NCBI GenBank assembly: GCA_029851415.1 | Contig: CM056743.1 | Span: 11,710,727 to 11,774,726 of the forward strand | Reading direction: 5' to 3' | Length of the DNA stretch: 64,000 nt | DNA from: Eretmocerus hayati | Lineage: Eukaryota; Arthropoda; Insecta; Hymenoptera; Aphelinidae | Part shown: positions 11,260-22,080 of the stretch, in pieces | Numbering within the stretch: position 1 is the first letter of the stretch | How the letters are laid out: each line of letters begins with the position of its first letter | The notes under the pieces: generated by a model | Seen by the model: only the letters and a program-made list of their open reading frames with translations | What the model was told of the DNA's origin: nothing | Database searches by the model: none | Translations under genes and position numbers: made by a program

Positions 11260-11806
11260 TTAGTTTGAATTATCAAATGTGCCAAATTTAGCACCTAATC
11301 AATCGTTTTTACTCAGAGATTTGTGATATTATGTCATATTTTACGAATGTTGAATGAATAACTCGAAAAATCGAGTAGCTGTATAGTGGCATTGAACATC
11401 AAATAAAGAAAGTTGAATTCCATGGTTATGTATAAAAAGTTCTTATATTCCAAATATTTAGTTCAAAGTACGTTGTCAGTGTGTCTTAAGTAATTTATGG
11501 TCACGTTTATATTGAAATGTGCATATGGAGCAAACAATTTTGAATGTCCAGTTCTAAAATTCTAGTTGCCCAATATACCCCTCCTTGGTGCCCATAGTAC
11601 CCCGCAATTACCCATCATACCCCACTCGTCGATCTTTGGAATTTTGTAAATCAAAAATATTGAATTGAAAAAAAATGTTTTCAAAGTCTAAACTCATGCG
11701 CGAGATGATAATCCACAATATGCACTTTTACAGGAAGTCGAAAGATCAATATTGAAGTGCTGAGACGAAATTTAATTAGCTATGTCCGTTATACCCCGCT
11801 CTCCCC

Positions 11807-12316
11807 TAACGCGACTAGTACACGAATTCACACTCATCACACTCCTTGGGGCGATGGACCTTTTTCATATGATTCTCAAAGATTTCTGCAGTAGTTTATG
11901 ATTTCTGGCACTCTCTGCGTTTAAGAAGCTGCTCATTGTTCCTGATTTTGTATTTCTGCAAATGATTTCTCATTCGATATCGAGGGATTGATTTGTCCCG
12001 AATGCTGCAGGCTTTCTTCTCGAGAATCATAGGGTGCTTGTGAATCCCATGACTTCGTTCTTCTCTAAGATTTTCAAATTTCAAGTTACACTGCTGGCAT
12101 ACAACCGGATGACGCGATCTGTGAGTGGAGCGAGTGTGGTAATGTAATTCTGTTTGATGTTCAAATTTCCTAGGGCACTGCAGACTGCTCTTTCACCAAT
12201 GATGACTGATGCAGTCTATAATGTTGATCTAAGCTGCTTTGATGAAAAAACAGTTTTCCACATTGATCACATCGCTGATGTTGATCCTTCTCTTGCTTGT
12301 GTTCTTCCTTCTCCAT
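11807..12316 (-). pseudogene. C2H2 zinc-finger gene, 5' part
   Basis: Minus-strand start of the zinc-finger gene split by the pogo-like element. From a plausible ATG at 12316 the frame is Lys/Glu/Gln-rich, then enters a perfect finger (CDQCGKLFFHQSSLDQHYRLH). A one-base frameshift follows, near 12175. In the next frame there are more fingers (CPRKFEHQTEL...HTRSTH; CQQCNLKF...HGIHKH), then a degenerate stretch with an in-frame TAA, and a final CDECEF that was completed across the transposon. About ten finger remnants exist in the two halves together. Upstream, a 15-bp-flanked inverted repeat array (12343-14022) separates it from any promoter. Confidence 0.75.
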
Positions 12317-12327
12317 GAGTAAGTTAG

Positions 12328-14037
12328 TAAAAATACCACCGATGAAAATTATACCCTCGCTATGTTTCAATATATGATGGGAGGAACGGCCGAATTGCGA
12401 AGCATTCCTTATTGAAGAAAGATTTCTTGACAGAGCTTCCGTCACTCTGATTGTCTGGGGAACATACATCCCCTATAGAGCCACAGAGCCATCGGAAAGA
12501 TATCAGGAACCCAACTTCAATATCATAATTAGTCTCAAGTGCAGAGCTGATGGTAGTTTCCATCCTTGTCTCTACACCGTACTGAATTATTCAAACTGTG
12601 GAAAGGATGTGTGATATTAAGTGTGTGTTTCGCCCTGGTCTCTCTCTTGGGCTCGTCAGTGAGACGAAAAGAGACCTGTCTCAGACACTATTGTAAATCG
12701 GGTAGATTGACATCAGGTAAAAAAGGGTTAACATTGAAATTTTGGTAAAACAACCATAAAGTAAGGTTGCCATCTAGTGATAAGGACACGAAGCAGATGT
12801 TAAGCTTCGTGCGGTAAACGACTTTATACGGCCTCATATCGTTTGGTGGGATAATGAAAATTATACCCTCGCTATGTTTCAATATATGATGGGAGGAACG
12901 GCCGAATTGCGAGGCATTCCTTATTGAAGCAAGATTTCTTGACAGAGCTTCCGTCACTCTGATTGTCTGGGGAACATACATCCTCTATAGAGCCACAGAG
13001 CAGTCGGAAAGATATCAGGAACCCAACTTCAATATCATTATTAGTCTCAAGTGCAGAGCTGATGGTAGTTTCCATCCTTGTCTCTACACCGTACTGAATT
13101 ATTCAAACTGTGGAAGGATGTGTGATATTAAGTGTGTGTTTCGCCCAGGTCTCTCTCTTGGGCTTGTCAGTGAGACGAAAAGAGACCTGTCTCAGACACT
13201 AGTGTAAATTGGGTGGATTGACATCAGGTAAAAGAAGGGTTAACATTGAAATTTTGGTAGAACAACCATAAATTAAGGTTGCCATCTAGTGATAAGGAAA
13301 CGAAGCAGATGTTAAGCTTCGTGCGGTAAACGACTTTATACGGCCTCATGTCGTTTGGTGGAATAATGAAAATCATACCCTCGCTATGTTTTAATATATA
13401 ATGGGAGGAACGGCCTTCCATCGGCCGATCAGAGTGACGGAAGCTCTGTCAAGAAATCTTGCATCAATAAAGAATGCCTCGCAATTCGGCCGTTCCTCCC
13501 ATCATATATTGAAACATAGCGAGGGTATAATTTTCATCATTCCACCAAACGACATGAGGCCGTATAAAGTCGTTTACCGCACGAAGCTTAACATCTGCTT
13601 CGTGTCCTTATCACTAGATGGCAACCTAAATTTATGGTTGTTTTACCAAAATTTCAATGTTAACCCTTCTTTTACCTGATGTCAATCTACTTGATTCACA
13701 ATAGTGTCTGGGACAGGTCTCTCTTCGTCTCACTGATGAGCCCAAGAGAGAGACCAGGGCGAAACACACACTTAATATCACACATCCTTTCCACAGTTTA
13801 AATAATTCAGTACGGTGTAGAGACAAGGATGGAAACTACCATCAGCTCTGCACTTGAGACTAATAATGATACTGAAGTTGGGTTCCTGATATCTTCCCGA
13901 TGGCTCTGTGGCTCTATAGGGGGTGTATGTTCCCCAGACAATCAGAGTGACGGAAGCTCTGTCAAGAAATCTTGCTTCAATAAGGAATGCCTCGCAATTC
14001 GGCCGTTCTTCCCATCATATATTAAAAATACCATCGA
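12328..14037. repeat. Inverted array of a ~516-bp repeat with 15-bp TSD
   Basis: 'taaaaatacc(a)(c/t)cga' at 12328-12342 and 14023-14037 brackets the array with one mismatch. From 12343 to about 13426 there are slightly over two head-to-tail units (start points ~12343, ~12855 and ~13365, each beginning 'tgaaaat.ataccctcgctatg'). From 13427 to 14022 the same sequence runs in the opposite orientation, again with a partial second unit (the phrase containing 'gacggaagctctgtcaagaa' occurs twice). Frames within it (for example 12688-12981 and 13401-13679) simply repeat the unit. A diverged copy lies at 43650-45125. Confidence 0.85.
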
Positions 14038-14390
14038 ACCTTGTTCATGACACTCGCAACACCCGCAAGAGTGCACCACCTCGACTGCTGCTGTGTTTTG
14101 ATTCTAGTTTTAATTCTCGCGTTCACCAGGTTACATCTTACTTCGTAGGTTACGGTCAACTCTATTTTTGTTGTGCAACCATCAATGCAAGCATGCACTC
14201 AAATGACTACATGGAAGCAGACGGCATCAAGTGCGTCACGCGCGGAAGCAGACAGCTAATTCCAAAGTTTGAGAGTGTTTCAGGAATCCGTGGAATACCA
14301 GAGGGTCAAGAATCGGAAGAAGTGAAGAACGTTCGAAGAGTTGGAATTCACTGAAAATTCCAGAACACCAAAATACAAGTAAATTTGACG
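14038..14390. other. Flank beyond the repeat array
   Basis: Probably the original upstream side of the zinc-finger gene. An open frame (to 14354) continues out of the array, but its first part is repeat sequence; no motif is recognised. Confidence 0.35.
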
Positions 14391-14585
14391 TTATCTGATC
14401 ATAGGTTGATTTTTTACATGGAACTCCAAATAATTAAATATACAAATCAACTCCCTTCTTGAGCGGTGCTCGAGCAAATCACACCGACCTATTCTTTCAA
14501 CGAAATTTGGACGAATCAATCGAATTAACATGGATAAGAACAAATAGCTCAACACATAGCAAACAAGAATCAGAACTTTCCACAT
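14391..14585 (-). CDS. Small ORF with N-terminal hydrophobic segment
   Basis: 64 codons from a true ATG (RC of 14583-14585). The N-terminus is strongly hydrophobic (KVLILVCYVLSYLFLSMLI), like a signal peptide or a single membrane anchor, followed by a basic polar tail. It ends just downstream (minus strand) of the repeat-bearing frame at 14594-15298. I do not recognise a family, and a short chance frame is possible. Confidence 0.25.
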   Translation of the reverse strand: MWKVLILVCYVLSYLFLSMLIRLIRPNFVERIGRCDLLEHRSRRELICIFNYLEFHVKNQPMIR

Positions 14586-14593
14586 AATCTCGA

Positions 14594-15546
14594 CTAGTCG
14601 TTCAGCTGGTCGAGCAAGTGGTCGCAGCCTTCGTTGGGTGAGTTGGTGCGGGCATTGACGGGCCTGTCACAAAGCAGGTAGACGTAGCGGGTTCTCTTCT
14701 GGTACAGGTCGCGGGCATCCGGGATAGTGCAGGACGACCGGGCCTTGACGAAGTTGGGGGCGTGTAGCACGCGGCAAAGCTCTTGGGCCTCAATGACGCT
14801 CTGGGCGTCCAACACGTGGCGGGTTCATCGGGCCTTGGTGACCTCGCGGGCGTCTACCGCGTGGCAGGGCTACTTGACCTAAGTGACGTCGTGGCCGTCC
14901 AGCCCGAGGCAGGGCTTCTGAACCGTGATGACGTTGTAAGTGACAACCACGTGGTGGAGCCATTGGGCCTTGGTGACCTCGCAGGCATCTACCACATGGC
15001 AGAGTCACTGGTATTCGGTGATATCACGGTCGTCCAGGGCGAGGCAGGGCATCTGAACCTCGGAGTCATTGCAACTGACCATCGCGTGGCGGGGCCATCG
15101 AGCATCGGTGACTTCACGGGCGTCTACCGCGTGGCAGGGCCCCTGAACCTGGGTGACGTCGCGGGCGTCCAGAGTGAGCCAGAGAATCTGGACCTTGAAT
15201 ACGTTGTAAGGGACCACCGGGTAGCAGGGCTGACGACCTTGAAGATGTTGCAGACGATCATCACAACGGATATCTCTTTCTATTGTTATAGCTGGCAAGA
15301 GATCCAGATTCTGCAGTCCGTTCTCATTTGGAAGTCACCCTGAACCAAGATAGTGAGGGTTTTATCAATCATGGAGCTGAATTCGACGGGAATGAATTCT
15401 GGCTGCTCCGACAGTATCTTATTATGAGTGCTTCCGTATCGTCCTCGGACATACTCCCACTCATCCTTGACCATTTGTGCTGCAACAAGAATTACGATTG
15501 TGCCATTTAGAATCACGAGTCATAAGACCGAAAGTAAACTGAGCAT
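14594..15546 (-). pseudogene. Possible broken secreted repeat protein
   Basis: On the minus strand an ATG at 15546 opens a hydrophobic leader (LLSVL, then a TGA at codon 9, then LVILNGTIVILVAA), followed by a ~60-residue polar domain open to 15286. In an adjacent frame from 15298 a series of 15-residue repeats reads (for example PCHAVDAREVTDA, LCHVVDAREVTKA), broken by four stops, then a non-repeat tail at 14815-14594 rich in Arg, Asp and Asn. The leader-repeat-tail order suggests a decayed secreted protein. The plus strand of the repeat is also open (14783-15343, TTG start), so strand assignment is uncertain. Confidence 0.3.
14800..15235. repeat. GC-rich 45-bp tandem repeat with 135-bp higher order
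   Basis: Units of about 45 bp (themes 'ggtgacctcgcgggcgtcta', 'gtggcaggg' and 'gtccag..gaggcaggg') alternate in sets of three, giving a 135-bp super-period repeated about three times. It is much richer in G+C than the surroundings. Both strands keep long open frames, a by-product of the period being divisible by three. Confidence 0.7.
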
Positions 15547-16116
15547 GCTGTGAAACACGTTCAAAATTTGTATTCCAAGACGTTCACGAAAACAAGCCTA
15601 CATAACCAACAGCGATAGGAACACCCGACATTCTTTCAGAAACGCGCGCTCCTGTTTAATTTTTGAGCAGCCTAATCATATTTGAAACGATGAGGCACTT
15701 CTCAGCTGAACATCAAGTGAACTCAACAAAAATAAGAATTGTACTTGATGCTGAGAGGCGCACATCCAGCAAACTCCCAGAGGTGACGCATGAATCATCA
15801 AAAAAAACAACTTAACTCACGAATCTCTTAGTTCTCCGTGGGTGAAAAACGGTTAGTACCATCTCGAAATATACAAATGATGACCAGATATATGCCATTC
15901 AGAGAAACGAAAATAGTTTTACTCACCATCTCAATCTTCTCCTAGCTCACAATGCTGCGGCACGCGTTGCAGTTGTTTACAAACTGTCAATGGCCGAATG
16001 AATTGCGCATCAAGTCGAGCCAACGGTCCACGACATCACAAATGGAATAGAGCACTCGTATTTGGAGAAGAAACCAACTCGACGTCAAATCCCACTATAC
16101 CAGCCAATATGGCTGC
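15547..16116. other. No gene recognised
   Basis: Ordinary AT-rich sequence between the repeat-bearing region and a MITE; no repeats or motifs were seen. Confidence 0.4.
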
Positions 16117-16274
16117 TAAGGCCCGAATTCATAGTCGTAATTCGGAGTCCGGATAAGCTAATCCGAGGCGCCACAATCGGTGCGGCGAGTTCGCGAATCT
16201 ATCAGGACTGGCGATTGTGGCGCCGCGGATTAGCTTATCCGGACTTCGGATTACGACTATAAACTCGAGCCTAA
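16117..16274. mobile_element. 152-bp MITE with TAA duplication
   Basis: TAA at 16117-16119 and 16272-16274 flanks an element with ~60-bp inverted repeats (GGCCCGAATTCATAGTCG at the left, GGCTCGAGTTTATAGTCG read inward from the right). The 3-bp TAA and GG-starting termini fit a PIF/Harbinger-type MITE. Confidence 0.8.
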
Positions 16275-16366
16275 GTGCTGAGACTAGCTATTGGTTGAAA
16301 ACTTTACAGCCCTCTATAGATGTGTCGTAAACGATAAACAGACTTGGAGGAAAGAAAGAGTGAACG

Positions 16367-16415
16367 AAGAAAGTTATTTTTTTTTTTTTTTTTTTATTGA
16401 CAACAAAGAAAGTTA
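16367..16415 (-). mobile_element. Minimal poly(T) retro-insertion
   Basis: A T19 tract plus 'attgacaaca' (16377-16405) lies between two copies of 'aagaaagtta' (16367-16376 and 16406-16415). This looks like an extremely 5'-truncated retroposon inserted on the minus strand, with only its tail left. Confidence 0.4.
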
Positions 16416-17228
16416 GGACGTGTGATACAATCATTAACTTCACTATTCTGAGTCGGTTTCAAATCTCTTTGCAATGTGTACAGCAAAGATGAATGAGCCA
16501 AAGATTTTGGCCACCATACAATTGCTTACTCAGAATTTCCACATCTGACACGTCAAAGTATGTATGACATATGTAATGGCGCCAGACTCTCACAGCCCTC
16601 TAATGAATAATTGACCTGACGTGCTCTACATCCTCTTTTTAGCTTACTCGTTTTTATACTGAGTTTTCTCATTCCCTTATTTGTTTGTAACCCCATCCGA
16701 GATGGGATCTTGTCGTCAGTATCGATTTATATTTTTTGGTTCAAATGACGAGGAGACTAACTTGACTGCGTTGTTCGCGCTCACGGACAAGGGCGAATTA
16801 CAAGGCATGAGAGTATGATGCAGCTTCAGATATGGATACTCATCACTACTGTTCCTTGTTGAATCCGCCGTGAGAGATATTTGGATAGCACATCATTTGA
16901 ACACAATATCCATGGGAACCAAGATAAATTGAACAGATTGGAATCTTATCAGTGCAAATCGATGTGCAGAAAGGATGGCGAAGTGCTTCCCCTTGTATTA
17001 AACAGTAACTGTCAATCATACTACAAACAAGATGTTTGGTTTCTCAATTGTCAATGGACCCCTGACCATCAATTGCTTACGAGAAGAAGCCGTGCCTGGT
17101 CTCAGCAGCAATGTAAATAGTGGTTTGACAGAATTTCCTTCTTCGCCAGCCATTGCTTATAGGCAAAACAGGCAATTAGAGATGCTGTTGAAGTCAGTGC
17201 AACAATGTACTTACGAATACTACTAACC
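16416..17228. other. No gene recognised
   Basis: Short shadow frames only; no structure identified. Confidence 0.4.
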
Positions 17229-17640
17229 GTACAAGATTTCGAGCTGGGGTGAGGAATGTAACGCTTTCGGTACGTACGGGAACGATTGTTAATCTATGGA
17301 GCATTGGAGATACCTCTGTAAAGTGAGAGGAGCGTTACATTATCGCAAATGTAATGGGCTTTGTACGTACTGCTAGAGTCATAAACTTCCGTCATATTCC
17401 CTAGGAATATGAAGAATCGACTGTGTACGCGAAGTACACGTTAAAAATGCGTCGAAGTAACGGGCTGCGGGCCACGGTGAGCTTGAACCAAGTTTCCATC
17501 CTATTGACAAAAAACTCCCAAAATTCCAACGGGATCATTAAGTGTGGGTCAAGACAAGTTACCAAAATGATTTTCATCGTAAGCCATTAGGCGAATTCCG
17601 TTCAAAATGATATTCAAATCCCTAGAATCAAAAAAACGTG
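17229..17640 (+). repeat. Left arm of an old inverted-repeat pair
   Basis: This segment is a diverged inverted copy of 21704-22075. The best-matching part contains 'cacggtgagcttgaaccaag' here and its complement near 21855. The outer parts also align loosely. The two arms flank the 18833-21699 element and may be the termini of an older, larger element. Confidence 0.55.
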
Positions 17641-18828
17641 GAATACAGGATACCTAATAATCATCACGCGACTGATCACATAATCTGATAATGCTCAATA
17701 ACTCCAAGAGAAGAAGTTCCATCAATTCTCTCACGGAAACACACAGGAAAACACCTGTTTGAGTCTTGAGATGCCCAAAAGAGAGGTGTTTTGATATCAG
17801 TGGTAATAGGAAAAGATTTTCTGAGAACCAGTGAGATATACGTAGAGGATGATCAATCCACTCAGCTTCTGGTCTTCTGACACATGAAATAACTTGAAAC
17901 TCATGAAATTCCCACAAATCATACTCATGAGCAAACATACGGAACGTAGCGATTCGTGTGATCCGTGCTTAGTACTTTGATTACTCGTGCCAATCGTCAC
18001 ATATGAACTCCGTACTGATTCCAACTCTTTATTTATAATCCTATGATCAAGTTGTGTCGAGCTGAAAACCTAAAACTGGAATAGACAAAATTGCGGAGCC
18101 ATCTAGTTTGAAAAATCACGACACTTTGCGTGTGACATGGCTCATCTCTTTGAGTGTTGAGGTTGAAATTTGAATACAGTTTGAGATGAAGCGATGTTCT
18201 GGCAGCAGAATCAACCTCCAACTTGAGACTACAACCTACTCTGAGCCCACACATGTGCTGCCAACAAGCGTGAGAATATTCCCTGATGATGATCTGCGAT
18301 CACTTTTCAGAAGAAAAAATCGACGATATTTCTCATCTCACAGCTGCGCTGTCTGATCAACCATATTCCTGCAAATGGCATTCAATACTTCATTCAGAAA
18401 CAAATAAATCCCATGAATCAGGTCTATGTGCATTGAACTATATTCGATAGGGGGAAGAGGTACGCTTTCGGGAACAGACGTGATCGTTTCGTGGGATCAA
18501 GTTTTCCGAGATACATATAAATGAGCCGGGTCATATAATTACGCTTCCACTTGTGATCGCTGATTTTTGTCGTGCTTGATACCGTATGAGTGATTGCGTG
18601 AGCCAATATCTCGTTGTTGACTCTCATGACTCATCTTTTTGAAGAATTTTCTAAATATTCTTGCGACTCACACCGTATGATCCATAAGTACCGCTTCCGG
18701 GCAGCTGAACATCCATTCCGGTGTTCTCTATATGTTTTTGTCGGAGGATTGATGTAGAACCGCGGTGTTCTGGAAGTTTTTGAACATTATTAGATTGTGT
18801 GATGAGTTTCGTGATGATTGTGAGCCCG
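17641..18828. other. No gene recognised
   Basis: Short frames on both strands without motifs. Confidence 0.4.
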
Positions 18829-21703
18829 TTGACAGTATGTGGTACACTCTTGGGTTATCAGGCGGGCTCATACTAGTAGCTTATTCTAAGTGTAGATGGC
18901 GACACTCAGAATCAGCTTCCCATATGTGATATTTCTTTGTTGGCAACACTGATTTCTTGGCGCACGAGTAGACGACTTGTGGACTCGCTATAGCTCTATA
19001 GAGGGTATAACTCATTTTTTAACAAGAATGAGATTGCCATTCAGTGATTCAGGATTCCTGATGAGAAGTAAAAGATCCAAGTCCTTGGAATTTGCCATCC
19101 GTGAGTCCCAAAATTCATGTTCAAAAATAGGAGTAGATCCAGAGTTCCCTTGGAAAGCAGGTCAATTCTCTCAAACAGATCCTCTTTGAGATTCACCATC
19201 CATCAATTCCAATATTCATGTTCAGAAACGAGAATGGATCCAGAGCTCGCTTGGGAAGCAGGTTGATTTCTCCGAACAGATCCTCCTTGGTTGTACCATT
19301 CGTCAATTCCGAAATTCATCTCCAAATACAAGAATGGATATGGAGCTTCCTTAGAAAGCAGGTCAATCCTCCCAAATGGATGGTCATCTCCATTCATGTT
19401 GATCAGCGTAAATTCAATCCGCACGTTGGAAAATACATATAAGAGCATGTAAATTCACATGCATGAAAAGATATCCAAGTTCGCACACCAAGCACTCACA
19501 TGAGCCATTATTGAGAGGGAATCGATTATACCTTTGGAAGCAGGTTGATCCTCCCATATAGATAGTCATCTGCATTCATGTTCATTGTCTGAATTGAATT
19601 GTCTTATTTGATAACACACACATTCAATCAAAAGCATTCAAATTCAATCCAAGTTCGCACACCAAGTACTTACATGAACCATTATTGAGAGGTACTAAAC
19701 TATTCTATAAAACAGCTTCTGGAGTGCTTTAGTTTTATTTTATGAACTTGATCTAAGTTGCCTGATTCAAGAATTTGGAATTGAAGATGAGTATAGTCTT
19801 GGGTTGTCAAGAATCTGGGTGATTGAGTTGACATATCTTTTATCGCGCCATGGCCTTTTGGAAGAAAGGAGAGCGTGTCGCTGCACATATTTGATTATAG
19901 GTTTGCATTCATGAATAGTTTTCTGGTCATATCATTCTGATATGTATGATGATTCAACTGATTTCTGAGAGCTTCAGAAGTTGCTGCTCACAATCAAAAG
20001 TCTCACTCTTTGGCTCCTCGCCATAAGTGCAGACTCATCATGCATATGCAGAGTTATCTCTATCTAGGAAATTGTAAGAGTGAGAAATGAAGATCTGATC
20101 CACGCATGCGTATTTTTGGAGATAGAAATCCAGAAGAAAATCAAAGGAGTAAATTATTTCGGTTTGGACGCGGAACTCAGGAATATTTGACGTGAGTGCG
20201 GGCACATAAACTCCTAGGTTGAATGACGAAAGCTGGCTCTGCTGCTTTCGGCGAATCGTAACAATATAAGTTTTCCCGAGCTAGTAGCGCGTCTTATCGT
20301 TACTCGAAGTCATTGTTCGAAACGCAGAAGATCGTTACTTAAATGCGACTGTATACCTATTAACGCGACCTATCGTTACGGGTATATAATTTAGGTAACT
20401 CTTACTCGCGTTACTAATCTGACCGATACGTGTATCTAACCACTATTCACGTTACACATTATGAAATTTGCAAAACGTGCCCGTCTGTTGGTGCGCGCGG
20501 CACATTCGTGATGTAACGCTGCTCCGAGTTTCTCTAGTGAAAATCTTGTACGATTTTTATATCAAAGGAGAGGCCTTCTAATTTATATAAAAAATAAAAA
20601 CTGTTCAAATTTGGGGCTCGACAGATCCAAAGAGTTTCAAGTGTGTCACAGATGATCATAAGATACCAAGAGACTTATATGGAAGTCAGAGACAAATATC
20701 GAGGTTGATGTTACTCGTGGATTCTAAACTACGACATTCAATAACTCAATTAAAATAACTTCCTGACAACAATTCCACTCCATCACGTTCTCATGCAGTA
20801 AATAATATTTTTCACGTTATTTTGAATGCGAGAAGCAAATCTTTCCGTCTCGAATTGAATATCTTGTGGAAAATCTATGAACTACAACAAGTCAATACAT
20901 ACACAAGAATAGAGGAACAAGCTGCACTGCAACATCCCTCACGCCACGGCAACACAGCACACACCTTTTTCTTGGTTTCACTAGCTCCTAAAATGCCTCG
21001 CACAACTCCGACACGACATTTTCTATGGCCCTGGACCATATTTTTGTTATTCAAAAGAATAACAAAGTCGTGCCGGAGGAGATGGCCACGGCGCCATGTA
21101 GAAGCCACGTGCATCCTGTAGCACCCATATAGCCAACGAGCAGCACACTCAGCACAGCACAAAACACTCATGAATAGCACATTTCCACATGACCCGGACA
21201 GTCATCTCCACTAGGAAGCGACGACTCTCTCGCAAAACGTCGGTTACGAGGATTTCTATATACCAAAACCGGAAAACAAGTATGCAAGCAAGAGCACGCG
21301 CTTGCGACGTCTGATAGCAGCCGACATCACAAACGGATAAACAGAGACCACGGGAATGCCACCAACTTATTAAATGCAGTTCTCGACTTTGCGATACAAA
21401 ACACTCACTCGTGTTAACCCAAACTTGTATTTATAAGACTACGCCTCCAAAATTGATCGGATCGTGTAAAAATTTCAGCCAGAGGTAAAAGACACCTGTA
21501 GGATTGGTGGGAAGTCCCTCATGGAGCAATCCAGCGCGCAGTGATCTCACACTGTGAATATAATTGTAGCCTAACCTCGAGGATCTTCTAACTCTGTAGA
21601 AAATTTGGGATCGATTCGATAAATCTCAGAGCCGTAGTTCTTTGGATACGATTTTGGGGTAATTTAGCAGACGAATTTTGGCCGGTATAAGCCATCCTCT
21701 TGA
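18829..21703. mobile_element. Repeat element copy A (2.87 kb), TTGA-flanked
   Basis: The element 18833-21699 is bordered by TTGA on both sides. It is homologous from end to end with copy B at 51213-54223, sharing the start 'ttatcaggcgggctcatactagtagct' region and the end 'ttggccggtat.agccatcc'. Termini are short imperfect inverted repeats (G/C-AGG/GGATG type). Internal blocks: a ~118-bp tandem repeat (about 19060-19380), a ~170-bp repeat (about 19440-19690, two units here), then non-repetitive sequence. Copy A has a ~520-bp insertion at about 20102-20624. No transposase frame is visible, so it is non-autonomous. Confidence 0.75.
20102..20624. mobile_element. Insertion within copy A with periodic CGTTAC motifs
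   Basis: Present in copy A and absent from the equivalent place in copy B. 'gatcc' lies at both junctions. Inside, CGTTAC begins at 20298, 20333, 20374, 20409 and 20450, i.e. alternating 35/41-bp steps, a 76-bp period. The element type is unknown. Confidence 0.5.
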
Positions 21704-22080
21704 CCACATTTCTCGATCTTAGAGACTTGAAAGTCGTCTGATCCGAAATTTGCCTAACGGCTTGAGGTGGAAATTTTTCTAGTAACTTGTTTTGACCGGC
21801 ACTCAATGATCCTGTTAGGATTTTGGGAGTTTCTTTCAGTCTGATTGGAACTTGGTTCAAGTTCACCGTGGGGCGTACGGCGCGAGTCTTGAAATTCGTC
21901 ATATCTCCATGGAACGACATTAAGAGTCATCTGCCTCAAGACAAAAAAGTCGCGTTTCACTATTGTCGAGAACGAGGCCATTACATGTGAAATAGAGTTA
22001 GTCGTTGCGCGTCTGATTTTAGCTTTCCGGATGTATGGTCGTGGACCGTACACCTGCATGCCTGAATACATCTAGTTCGT
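21704..22080 (-). repeat. Right arm of the old inverted-repeat pair
   Basis: Diverged inverted copy of 17229-17640. Minus-strand frames here (21754-22071 and the outer part of 21588-21920) are open, but the latter crosses the edge of copy A, so it is not a single gene. Confidence 0.5.

Larger units (their letters stand above)
6704..11806 (+). mobile_element. 5.1-kb pogo-like (Tc1/mariner superfamily) transposon
   Basis: Terminal inverted repeats begin GGGGAGAGCGGGGTAT at both ends and are flanked by the dinucleotide TA (6702-6703 and 11807-11808), as expected for Tc1/mariner elements. Both subterminal regions repeat the theme (near 7070-7100 'gcggggtatgagg'; near 11585-11630 'accccgcaattacccatcatacccc'). 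It encodes a spliced pogo-type transposase (7263-9530) and is the host of two younger insertions, at 9517-9721 and 10305-11259. It sits inside a zinc-finger reading frame. The transposase looks nearly intact, which suggests fairly recent activity. Confidence 0.88.

Noticed and set aside
12688..13826. Recurring 60-97-codon ORFs as a tandem gene family
   Set aside because: They are shadows of the 516-bp repeat unit in both orientations; no protein motif and no consistent strand.
21588..21920. 110-codon minus ORF
   Set aside because: It crosses the TTGA boundary of copy A, so its two halves have different origins.
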